Positions 27,094 through 35,060 of a DNA stretch of 64,000 nt are shown piece after piece. A program made the translations under genes and the position numbers. A model generated the notes under the pieces. The model saw only the letters and a program-made list of their open reading frames with translations. It did no database searches and had not been told where the DNA came from. This DNA is from Sedimentitalea nanhaiensis DSM 24252 (GTDB lineage Bacteria > Pseudomonadota > Alphaproteobacteria > Rhodobacterales > Rhodobacteraceae), in assembly GCF_000473225.1 (NCBI RefSeq), contig NZ_KI421509.1, positions 1,636,045-1,700,044 of the forward strand. The letters run 5' to 3'. Position 1 is the stretch's first letter. Every line of letters starts with the position of its first letter.

Positions 27094-28010
27094 GCCAGAT
27101 ATACAACCGTGTGGCGCTTATCGGCCTCGGGCTGATCGCCTCTTCGATGTTCTGGGCGATCAAGCGCGCCGGGCTGGCCGGCGAGGTCACCGGCTATGCC
27201 CGCGGCCAGGCCACCCGCGACACCGCACGGCGCATCGGTCTGTGCGACCGGGTCTGCGACAGTGCCGCCGAGGCCGTGAAAGACGCCGATCTGGTTGTAC
27301 TCTGCGTACCCGTGGGGGCAATGGAACAGGTCGCGCGTGATATCGCTCCGGGGCTCAAACCCGGAGCAACGGTCAGCGACGTGGGGTCGGTGAAGCGCGC
27401 CGTGATCGAAGCCGTGGCCCCGCACCTGCCTGACGATGTATATTTCGTTCCGGCCCACCCGCTGGCAGGAACCGAGCATTCCGGCCCGGAAAGCGGTTTT
27501 GCCGAACTGTTCGACGACCGCTGGTGCATATTGGTGCCGGTCCCTGACACCCCCGACGCTCCGGTCGCGCAACTGCGTGCCCTGTGGGAAGGGATGGGGG
27601 CCTATGTCGATGAAATGGAGGCCGATCATCACGATCTGGTTCTGGCCGTAACCAGCCACGCACCGCACCTGATCGCCTACACGATGGTCGGTGTGGCCGA
27701 TGACCTGCGCCGCGTCACCGACAGCGAGGTGATCAAATATTCCGCCGCTGGATTCCGAGATTTCACCCGCATTGCCGCCTCTGATCCAACCATGTGGCGC
27801 GACGTGTTTTTGAACAACAAGGAGGCAACTCTGGAAATCCTGGGGCGGTTTACAGAGGAACTGTTCGCGCTGCAACGCGCCATCCGCACTGGCGATGGCG
27901 AACATCTTCATGACTATTTCACCCGCACCCGCGCAATCCGGCGCGGCATCATTCAGGCGGGCCAGGACACCGATGCTCCTGACTTTGGCCGCAAAAAGAC
28001 AACCCAATGA
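27090..28010 (+). CDS. tyrC: Prephenate/arogenate dehydrogenase
   Basis: A 306-residue NAD(P)-dependent dehydrogenase of the TyrA family for tyrosine synthesis. The Rossmann motif is [11 protein letters not shown] near residue 10; note that the usual third glycine (GLIGGS) is replaced by alanine. VCVP-like (VVLCVPVG) and DVGSVKRAV lie near 95, [16 protein letters not shown] near 125 and the C-terminal helical domain has [12 protein letters not shown]. Its ATG overlaps the hisC stop, so the two act as a unit. Substrate choice between prephenate and arogenate cannot be read from sequence. Downstream it overlaps the extensin-like gene by 4 bases. Confidence 0.92.
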   Translation: MSQIYNRVALIGLGLIASSMFWAIKRAGLAGEVTGYARGQATRDTARRIGLCDRVCDSAAEAVKDADLVVLCVPVGAMEQVARDIAPGLKPGATVSDVGSVKRAVIEAVAPHLPDDVYFVPAHPLAGTEHSGPESGFAELFDDRWCILVPVPDTPDAPVAQLRALWEGMGAYVDEMEADHHDLVLAVTSHAPHLIAYTMVGVADDLRRVTDSEVIKYSAAGFRDFTRIAASDPTMWRDVFLNNKEATLEILGRFTEELFALQRAIRTGDGEHLHDYFTRTRAIRRGIIQAGQDTDAPDFGRKKTTQ

Positions 28011-28849
28011 CGGTGACGCGCGCGGTGTTGGCCTTGCTGGCGGCGCTGTGGGCTGCGCCCATGCTCGCCCAGGCCCCCGACACCGCGTTGCGCCCCAAGG
28101 CCCGACCTCAACAGGCCGCCATCTACAATACCGCCGCCCGGCAAGCGGCCCAGCTTTTCGCAGCGGCGCGGTTGCGCCCGCATTTGCGCCCGCCTTCGGA
28201 ACAGGCCGTCCTCGCAGAAAGACGACCCGCGGATCTGGCGTTCCTGTCTCCTGCAATCTCGCCACGCCCTTGGCTGCGCCCCAGGGATCTTGAACTCAAA
28301 GCCATGGCCAAGCGGAAACTGCGCCGCAAGGGTGCGGTCTGTGGTGATATCGAAATCCAGGGAGAAACCGTTGGCTATGTTCCAGGCCGAATCAAGGCGT
28401 GCGGCATTCAGGATGCGGTCCGGGTCACCGCAGTCTCGGGCGTACGGCTGAATCCTCCGGCTCTGATGAACTGCAAGACAGCAATAGCCTTGCAAAAATG
28501 GACTGAAAAGGGGCTAAAGCCCGCTTTTCGCCAACGCGGCCCGGTGGTCGAGATGAAGGTGGCGGCACACTATGCCTGTCGTACCCGCAACAACCAGAAA
28601 GGGGCCCGCATTTCAGAGCATGGCAAAGGCAATGCCATCGACCTGTCGGCGTTCACCATGCGGGATGGCGAAGTGATCACAGTACTGAAAGGGTGGGGCC
28701 AGGGCACCACATTGCGCCCGCTGCAAAAGGCCTATCGCCGCGCCTGCGGGCCGTTTGGCACGACGCTGGGTCCCAAATCGGATCGCTTTCATCGCGATCA
28801 TTTCCATTTCGACACCGCCAGTTATCGCAGCGGCCCATACTGCCGCTAA
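28007..28849 (+). CDS. Extensin-like family periplasmic protein, probable LAS-type peptidase
   Basis: A 280-residue exported protein with a signal peptide of about 22 residues (cleavage after AQA), a proline/arginine-rich linker to about 95 and an extensin-like C-terminal domain (PF06904). Motifs include RVTAVSGVRLNPPALMNC, VAAHYACRTRN, SEHGKGNAIDLSAF and a closing RFHRDHFHFD. The H-x6-D and D-H-x-H pattern is the zinc-site pattern of LAS peptidases (VanY/MepA), so a murein-acting role is likely by inference. Four cysteines suggest disulfides. It overlaps the tyrC stop by 4 bases, although the functions look unrelated. Confidence 0.82.
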   Translation: MTVTRAVLALLAALWAAPMLAQAPDTALRPKARPQQAAIYNTAARQAAQLFAAARLRPHLRPPSEQAVLAERRPADLAFLSPAISPRPWLRPRDLELKAMAKRKLRRKGAVCGDIEIQGETVGYVPGRIKACGIQDAVRVTAVSGVRLNPPALMNCKTAIALQKWTEKGLKPAFRQRGPVVEMKVAAHYACRTRNNQKGARISEHGKGNAIDLSAFTMRDGEVITVLKGWGQGTTLRPLQKAYRRACGPFGTTLGPKSDRFHRDHFHFDTASYRSGPYCR

Positions 28850-28861
28850 GGCGTATCCGGC

Positions 28862-29863
28862 TTAGCGCAAATAGATAAAGGGCGCCGGTCCCAAGGGAAA
28901 CGGCCCCAAGTTCACCCTGCCATTCTTTAGAGTCAACTCGACGTCCAGCGCATTGGGATTGCCGCTGATACTGGACAGCATGTTCAGAATCCTCGCTGTT
29001 GGCTCCAGCGCAATCTGGGGAATCGCGCCGGAACCCTGCAGAACCGCCAGCATATCGCGCCAGTTTTCGGCTTTGAATGCAATCCTGCCGGTGGGCACGC
29101 CGTTGCCATCGACCGTCACCGCGCCGGTGGCAAACAGAGACAGCGCGCCCCATTCCGCCCGGCCCAGTTTAAGGTTGATCTCTACCGGCTGCGGCCGTCG
29201 ATCTTCCAGCGCACGACGATCCCAGGGACGATCGAACCGGACCTGCATGTCCAACTGCAACGATTGAAAACTGTCTGGCAAGGCGGCGTCGGACCCGGCG
29301 GATCGCCGGGCAAATTCCCCCGGAGAGAATTCTGGCGCCACGACATCGAACTGATAGGTCTCGGGCTGATCGGTCTGCACCATTGACACCGTCAATGCCT
29401 GCGCCTGGGCGACCTGCCCCGCAGCGCCGTCGATCTGCCAAGGTCCCGAGTTCAATGCCAGACGCTGAACCTGAAGGTCGATGCCAGGTGCCAGGTGCAA
29501 ATCCGTTGTCATCCCCTTGGCCTGCAACACTACGGTCCGATCGAAATAGGACAGGCGCTGCGCAGTGGGTGGGAATTGAATCGTTTGGCGACCAGGCCAG
29601 ATTGCCGGATTGTCAAGATGCAGCCAGTCGGCCCGCCATGCCGTGCCGTTGGACGGATCGGCCAATGCCGGACTGGTCAGTGTGGTGATATGGCGCATTG
29701 GATAGCCCGAGGTCGAAATATCGGCAAAATCAGCCTGCCATCCGCGCTGTTGCTGGACCTGAAACCAGCCAGATATTCCCTGACGCAGGCTGTAGGCAGC
29801 GCCATACCAATACAGCGACCAGATCAGGCCCACCGCCACGCCCAATTTCAACAGCCGGATCAT
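28862..29863 (-). CDS. DUF2125 domain-containing exported protein
   Basis: A 333-residue protein of the DUF2125 family, common in Rhodobacteraceae. The N-terminus MIRLLKLGVAVGLIWSLYWYG is a signal or anchor segment, followed by QRGWQADFADISTSGYPMRH, typical of the family. The body is beta-rich with AsmA-like repeats and ends in a conserved PLGPAPFIYLR. The ATG at 29863 has GAGGTC upstream; an open frame continues much further but only as a shadow of the divergent gene. It is convergent with the extensin-like gene (12-bp gap). The function is unknown; envelope location is likely. Confidence 0.82.
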   Translation of the reverse strand: MIRLLKLGVAVGLIWSLYWYGAAYSLRQGISGWFQVQQQRGWQADFADISTSGYPMRHITTLTSPALADPSNGTAWRADWLHLDNPAIWPGRQTIQFPPTAQRLSYFDRTVVLQAKGMTTDLHLAPGIDLQVQRLALNSGPWQIDGAAGQVAQAQALTVSMVQTDQPETYQFDVVAPEFSPGEFARRSAGSDAALPDSFQSLQLDMQVRFDRPWDRRALEDRRPQPVEINLKLGRAEWGALSLFATGAVTVDGNGVPTGRIAFKAENWRDMLAVLQGSGAIPQIALEPTARILNMLSSISGNPNALDVELTLKNGRVNLGPFPLGPAPFIYLR

Positions 29864-29929
29864 GACCTCGCCCCTTTTCCCGACCCACGCTTTGCTGTTT
29901 ATAGGGCGCAACCAACAAGGACCAGATGA

Positions 29930-30460
29930 ATGACGATGTGGGTTTTCGGGTATGGCTCGCTGCTGTGGAACCCCGGTTTCGAAGTGGCGCACAGCTCGGT
30001 TGCGACACTGGGCGATTATGCCCGGTCCTTTTGCATGCGTTCGATCCACCATCGCGGCACCGAAGCGGATCCTGGGCTGGTGCTGGCGCTGGACGAAGTC
30101 GCGGGCGCGTGCTGTCAGGGACTGGCACTGGCCGTGGCGCCTGGGCACGAGGCCAGAACTCTGGATTATCTGCGCGAGCGCGAGCTGATTTCTTCGGCCT
30201 ATCTGGAAAAGGATCTGCCGGTGACGCTGCAGGACGGCCAGTCGGTGACAGCCGTCACCTATGTGATCGATCCGCACCATGTGCAGTATTGTGGAGGATT
30301 GCCGCTCGAAGAGCAGGCCCATATCATTGCCCGTGCCGTGGGCGGTCGCGGACCCAATACCGAGTATCTGTTCAACACCACCGACCATCTGGCGGCGATG
30401 GGTCTGCGCGATCCCGATCTGGATTGGCTCGCCACACGTGTGCGGACGTTGGTGGCATAA
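29930..30460 (+). CDS. ChaC-like gamma-glutamylcyclotransferase
   Basis: A 176-residue protein of the ChaC family, which cleaves glutathione to 5-oxoproline and Cys-Gly. It starts MWVFGYGSLLWNPGF, the classic substrate-binding YGSLxW motif. RGTEADPGLVLAL near residue 42 and LDYLRERELISSAYLE near 78, with the expected catalytic glutamate, follow. The ATG is 67 bp from the divergent DUF2125 gene. A HyuAB oxoprolinase-like pair exists elsewhere in the window, but no operon link joins them. Confidence 0.88.
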   Translation: MTMWVFGYGSLLWNPGFEVAHSSVATLGDYARSFCMRSIHHRGTEADPGLVLALDEVAGACCQGLALAVAPGHEARTLDYLRERELISSAYLEKDLPVTLQDGQSVTAVTYVIDPHHVQYCGGLPLEEQAHIIARAVGGRGPNTEYLFNTTDHLAAMGLRDPDLDWLATRVRTLVA

Positions 30461-30530
30461 ACCCTTGGCCTACACTCGATTTTTTCGTTAGACTCGGACG
30501 CAGAGCAGACACGTGTCAGGAAAAGGGCGC

Positions 30531-31727
30531 ATGGCGCAGCCAGATCGCGAACCCAGACCGCAATTCAGTCAACCCGTCCGTCAGATTCTCATGATGCTGA
30601 CGGCCTTGGGCTTGGCCGGATTCGGCGTATTTGTCGCCTTGCCCCGCGTCTTGCCGGTGTTCGAAGCCAACCCTTATCTGAACGGCTTTATCGTTTTCGT
30701 GTTTGTCGTCGGCGTGTTGGCCACGTTCTATCAGGTTACTCAGCTAATCGGGTCGGTGCGTTGGATCGAACGTTTCGCCAGCGGCGAGGCGGACAACGGG
30801 GTGCCACCGCAACTGCTGGCACCGCTGGCATCGCTGTTGCGCTCGCGCGGCGCACGGATGCAGCTGAGTTCTTCGTCGACACGGTCGATTCTGGATTCCG
30901 TCGCCACCCGCATCGACGAAGAACGCGACATCACCCGCTATATCGTCAATCTGCTGATCTTTCTGGGCCTTCTGGGGACATTCTATGGGCTGGCAACGAC
31001 CGTCCCTGCGGTGGTTGAAACCATCCGCAGTCTGGCCCCACAAGAGGGCGAAGAAGGCCTGGACGTGTTCAACCGCCTGATGAGCGGTCTGGAGAAACAA
31101 CTGGGAGGTATGGGGGTTGCCTTTGCCAGTTCGCTGCTCGGGCTGGCCGGATCGCTGATTGTCGGACTGCTGGAACTGTTCGCGGGGCACGGTCAGAATC
31201 GATTCTACCGCGAACTCGAAGAGTGGCTGTCCTCGATCACACGCGTCGGATTTTCCTCTGGAGAGGATGGTGGCGTCGATACCAATGCCATTTCCGGCGT
31301 GATGGATCACATGGCCGAACAGATGGAATCGCTGCAAACAATGTTCACCCAATCCGATGCCAGCCGTGCGGTGGTCGATCAGAAACTGGGCGATCTGGTC
31401 GATGCCATCGGCGAGATGAACACCCGGATGGATCAGAACGACAACATCGCCACAGCGCTGGACCGGGTTGCGGTGGGACAGGAAACCCTGATCGAAACCC
31501 TGCGCGCCCATGGTCCGGGCGAAGGCATGGATGCCGAAAGCCGGATGCGGCTGCGGTCAATCGACGTGCAGATGCTGCGCATCCTCGAAGAGATTTCGGC
31601 AGGGCGCCAAGAGAGCCTTGCCGAACTTCGCAAGGACATTGATCTGCTGGTGAAATCCCTGGCCCGTCCGCGTGCCGCATCCGCTCAACTTCGTCGCCCG
31701 CCGCCGGGCGATACACCGGCGGAATAG
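30531..31727 (+). CDS. MotA/TolQ/ExbB-type proton channel family protein
   Basis: This 398-residue inner-membrane protein has hydrophobic segments near residues 20-45, 52-75, 140-160 and 190-215. The third is YIVNLLIFLGLLGTFYGLATTVPAV and the fourth GMGVAFASSLLGLAGSLIVGLLEL, the conserved pair of MotA/TolQ/ExbB channels. A C-terminal cytoplasmic tail of about 180 residues is charged and helical. The ATG at 30531 is preferred to a GTG at 30513 because AGGAAAAGGG sits just before it. It is followed after 3 bases by a MotB/OmpA-like gene, so they should form one proton-driven complex of unknown load. It is not accompanied by flagellar genes. Confidence 0.85.
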   Translation: MAQPDREPRPQFSQPVRQILMMLTALGLAGFGVFVALPRVLPVFEANPYLNGFIVFVFVVGVLATFYQVTQLIGSVRWIERFASGEADNGVPPQLLAPLASLLRSRGARMQLSSSSTRSILDSVATRIDEERDITRYIVNLLIFLGLLGTFYGLATTVPAVVETIRSLAPQEGEEGLDVFNRLMSGLEKQLGGMGVAFASSLLGLAGSLIVGLLELFAGHGQNRFYRELEEWLSSITRVGFSSGEDGGVDTNAISGVMDHMAEQMESLQTMFTQSDASRAVVDQKLGDLVDAIGEMNTRMDQNDNIATALDRVAVGQETLIETLRAHGPGEGMDAESRMRLRSIDVQMLRILEEISAGRQESLAELRKDIDLLVKSLARPRAASAQLRRPPPGDTPAE

Positions 31728-31730
31728 GCC

Positions 31731-34094
31731 ATGGCGCTGTCCCGCCGCACCGGTGCCCGGTTCCAGGCCTCGATCTGGCCCGGATTTGTCGATGCGATGA
31801 CCGGGCTCCTGCTGGTGCTGATGTTCCTGCTGACCATCTTCATGGTGGTGCAATTCGTGTTGCGTGAAACCATCTCGGGGCAAGAGAGCGAACTGGACTC
31901 GCTGTCAGCCGAAGTCAGCGCGCTGGCCACCGCACTTGGGCTGGAAGAGCGGCGGTCCAACCAGTTGACTGCGCGGCTTGGTACGTTGAACAGCACCTTG
32001 ACCCAGGCACAGACCGATCTGGACCAGGCCCGCACCCAACTTGCCGACCAGACTTCGGTTATCGCCGGGCTGACCGCAGAACGGGATCGCCGGGCCCAGG
32101 AGCTGGTCGCGGCAAAAACCGAAATCACGGCTTTCGAAGCCCAAGTGGCCGGCCTTCTGGCGGACCGCGACCAGGCCGAACAAAACCTGGCCCAACTGAC
32201 CGCACGGCACGAACAGGCGCAGGCCGATAACGCCGCTCTCCTGTCCGAACAGGACGCGCTGAACTTGGCCCTGGCCCAGAACCGAACGGAAATCGACGCC
32301 CAGACCGAGGCTGCCCGTCTGGCAGCCGCCCGTCGCGAAGCGTTGGAGGCAATGGTCGCCGACCTGCAACAAAAGGATGCGCAAACGGCTTTGCAAGTCC
32401 AGGAGTTGCAACAGGCCCTGAGCGCCGAGGAAGCCGCCCGCCTCAGCGAAGCCGCTGCGATCCAGGCGCTGCGCGGGCGGCTGGAAAATGCCGATGCGGA
32501 GCTGACCGCCATGACCCTGTCGCTCGAAGCACAGCGCAAGGATGCCGAGGACACCCTGACCCTGTTGGCGGCCGCCGAAACCGCCCGCGAAACGCTGGAT
32601 GGCAAGTTGACCGAAGCATTGGCGCAAATTGCGGCGGCAAAAACCGAGGCTGGCGCGCGGGACGAACTCGTTGACCGGCTCACCCGCGTTCTGAACCAGT
32701 TGCAGTCCAGCGAAGCCGCGAACGCCCGGACCATCGACGCATTGCAATCCGAACTGGATCAGATGCGCCGCGCAAGCGCGACAACACAGGCCGATTTGCA
32801 AGCCGAGCTGGCGTCAGCACGAACCAAGGCCGCCGAGGCCCGCAATGCCCTGCAAAATGAACTGGACCGACAGCGCGCGCAAACCGTGCAAACCGAAACA
32901 CACCTTCAAGCGGAATTGTCGCGACTGCAGAACGAGAGCGCACAGAACCGCGCCGCGTTTGAAGCGCAGTTGGCACAGCAAGAGGCCGAGAGCGACGCCG
33001 CACAAAATGCGCTGCGCAAGGATCTGGCAAAGGCGAAAACCCTTCAGGCCCAACTGCAATCGGAACTGGACAGTGCACGTTTGGAAATATCCGCAGCACG
33101 CGACACCGCCGAGGCCACCGCCCTTGACCGCGCTTCGGTAGAGGCACGTTTGCTACAGGCGCTTGAAGCTCTGGAGCAGGCCCAGGTCGCACCCACTGAG
33201 CGCGAAGTTCTACAGGCCCGACTGGCTGCGGCCCTGACCGCCCGGCAAGAGTCTGAAACGGGGGCCGATGCCGCTCGGGCTTTGGCCGAACAACGCGCGA
33301 CCCTGATTGCACAGGCCCGCGAAACCCTGTCCGAAGAACGGAAAATATCTGCCGAAGCACAGCGCCAGACTGCACTCCTGAACCAACAAGTTGCAGCGCT
33401 GCGCGAACAGCTGGGTGGGCTGCAGGCCCTGTTGGATGACTACGAGGAACGAGATGCGTCGGCCAGAGTGCAACTGCAATCTCTAGGCTCGGATTTGAAC
33501 GCGGCGCTGGCCCGTGCCGCCTCGGAAGAGCGCAAGCGGCGCATGCTCGAGGAGGCCGAGCGCAAACGTTTGGAGGCCGAAGCGCGCGCTCTGGCCGCCA
33601 AGGCCGAGGAACTGACGGCGCAAGCGCAGGATCTGGAACGATATCGGTCCGAATTCTTTGGCCGTTTGCGCGACGTGCTGGGCAATCAAGAGGGCGTGCG
33701 GATCGAAGGGGATCGGTTCGTTTTCTCTTCGGAAGTACTGTTTGCACCCGGTCAGGCCGTGATTTCAGCCGAAGGCCGGGCCGAAATCGCCAAAGTCGCA
33801 GCCATCCTGCGCGGCGTCGCCGCCGATATCCCCCCCGAGCTCGACTGGGTAATCCGGGTCGATGGCCATACAGACAACGTGCCGATGTTCAGCAGCGGTC
33901 GATACCGCGACAATTGGGAACTCAGTCAGGGCCGGGCCCTATCGGTGGTGCGCTATATGGTTGACGCGTTAGGCATCCCTCCGCAACGATTGTCGGCCAA
34001 CGGGTTCGGTCAGTTCCAGCCCGTCAATCCCGCCGACACGCCCGAGGCGCGGGCTCAGAATCGGCGGATCGAGTTGAAGTTGACCGAGAAATAG
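31731..34094 (+). CDS. MotB/OmpA-like peptidoglycan-binding protein with very long coiled coil
   Basis: A 787-residue protein with a single membrane helix at about 22-44. It begins with an aspartate (D21) in FVDAMTGLLLVLMF that aligns with the proton-carrying aspartate of MotB. Residues about 50-630 are almost pure Ala/Glu/Gln/Leu coiled coil rich in LQAEL and AQ repeats. The C-terminal OmpA domain (about 650-787) has VDGHTDNVPMF, NWELSQGRALSVVRYM and QNRRIELKL, fitting peptidoglycan binding. The pairing with the upstream MotA-like channel suggests a stator-like machine reaching far across the periplasm. No signal peptide is needed beyond the helix. The biological task is unknown. Confidence 0.87.
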   Translation: MALSRRTGARFQASIWPGFVDAMTGLLLVLMFLLTIFMVVQFVLRETISGQESELDSLSAEVSALATALGLEERRSNQLTARLGTLNSTLTQAQTDLDQARTQLADQTSVIAGLTAERDRRAQELVAAKTEITAFEAQVAGLLADRDQAEQNLAQLTARHEQAQADNAALLSEQDALNLALAQNRTEIDAQTEAARLAAARREALEAMVADLQQKDAQTALQVQELQQALSAEEAARLSEAAAIQALRGRLENADAELTAMTLSLEAQRKDAEDTLTLLAAAETARETLDGKLTEALAQIAAAKTEAGARDELVDRLTRVLNQLQSSEAANARTIDALQSELDQMRRASATTQADLQAELASARTKAAEARNALQNELDRQRAQTVQTETHLQAELSRLQNESAQNRAAFEAQLAQQEAESDAAQNALRKDLAKAKTLQAQLQSELDSARLEISAARDTAEATALDRASVEARLLQALEALEQAQVAPTEREVLQARLAAALTARQESETGADAARALAEQRATLIAQARETLSEERKISAEAQRQTALLNQQVAALREQLGGLQALLDDYEERDASARVQLQSLGSDLNAALARAASEERKRRMLEEAERKRLEAEARALAAKAEELTAQAQDLERYRSEFFGRLRDVLGNQEGVRIEGDRFVFSSEVLFAPGQAVISAEGRAEIAKVAAILRGVAADIPPELDWVIRVDGHTDNVPMFSSGRYRDNWELSQGRALSVVRYMVDALGIPPQRLSANGFGQFQPVNPADTPEARAQNRRIELKLTEK

Positions 34095-34097
34095 CTG

Positions 34098-35060
34098 TCA
34101 TCTTATGGTCATCTGCACCTTTTGGCGATCGAGTTCTTTGGCATCACGCACAATACGAACCGTGCCCGTGTAGATGCCGATAGGCCAACCTGAAACACCC
34201 ACCCGTTTACCGGCAGCTCGAAAGAACTGCGCCTGATTTCGCGTCAAAGTGACCTTTTCCGAGATGACCGCCCCCTCGGGACCGGTGACCTGCAGTTCGA
34301 TCTGGTCCCCGGCATGGCCACCATAGGCAAGGCCAAACAGAACCAAAGCCCCGGCATCTCTGGGCATGTTCTTCATTGCGGCTTGACCGGCCTTGACCGC
34401 ATCATATCTCGGCATCCGATCCGCAAACCCCACCAAAATCAGCCCACCGGGGACATATGGCGGTGTCTCCGACCAGATCGATTCGGCTGTTGCGCCGCAG
34501 GATCCATCGCCCCCAACATCGAATGGGTCTGTCTTTTGCCCGTCTTTGCGAAGCGACAGATGCAGGTGTGGAAAGGTGGTTTTTCCGCTCAGGCCGACCT
34601 GACCCAGCACGGTGCCGCGATCGACCCTATCGCCGGGGCTAACCAAAACCGAGCCAGACTTCATGTGACAATACTGCGTTTCCCACCCTTCGGGATGGCG
34701 GATCACCAACCCGTTGCCGCATTCCTTGCCGCTGACAAGATCGTCCTTCGCGGGGTCGTATTCCACATCCGGCATATCGTCACGTGTGGCTGCAACGGTT
34801 CCGGCCGCAGCGGCCAGAACGTTTACACCGCGCTGCATGTCGACCAGGGTCTGCAGCGCAAAATCGGTTCCTTTGTGGCCGTCATACGTCAAGTTGCCGC
34901 ATTGGAAGTCTCGGGCACCCGGCCCTGCGTCTCGATCCATCAGGTGTTGGATATGGCAGGTTTGCCCAAGCGTGCAGTCGACGGGAAACCCCAAGAAAAA
35001 CTCGCTCGCCGCAATCGGTGCGGCGAGCGAAAGGGTAACGGCGATCAGCGCCGCACGCAT
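34098..35060 (-). CDS. M23 family metallopeptidase (periplasmic)
   Basis: A 320-residue exported protein with a signal peptide of about 18 residues (cleavage after AAS). The peptidase M23 zinc site is intact: GHKGTDFAL near residue 61 and PHLHLSLR near 164. GNGLVIRHPEGWETQYCHM lies between them, and several cysteines suggest disulfides. Such enzymes cut peptidoglycan cross-bridges or, if regulatory, activate amidases. About 100 C-terminal residues form an extra beta domain. Its start codon overlaps the clpA stop (TAATG). It ends 3 bp from the convergent MotB/OmpA-like gene, so it may also act on the wall there (inference). Confidence 0.88.
   Translation of the reverse strand: MRAALIAVTLSLAAPIAASEFFLGFPVDCTLGQTCHIQHLMDRDAGPGARDFQCGNLTYDGHKGTDFALQTLVDMQRGVNVLAAAAGTVAATRDDMPDVEYDPAKDDLVSGKECGNGLVIRHPEGWETQYCHMKSGSVLVSPGDRVDRGTVLGQVGLSGKTTFPHLHLSLRKDGQKTDPFDVGGDGSCGATAESIWSETPPYVPGGLILVGFADRMPRYDAVKAGQAAMKNMPRDAGALVLFGLAYGGHAGDQIELQVTGPEGAVISEKVTLTRNQAQFFRAAGKRVGVSGWPIGIYTGTVRIVRDAKELDRQKVQMTIR

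Noticed and set aside
30531-34094. Zorya-type anti-phage defence (ZorA/ZorB resemble MotA/MotB).
   Set aside because: No ZorC, ZorD or ZorE helicase/nuclease gene follows, and here the long coiled coil is on the MotB-like partner, not on the MotA-like one. The neighbours are housekeeping genes.
31731-34094. Flagellar MotB.
   Set aside because: The protein is far longer than MotB and has no flagellar neighbours; only the membrane helix and OmpA domain are shared.
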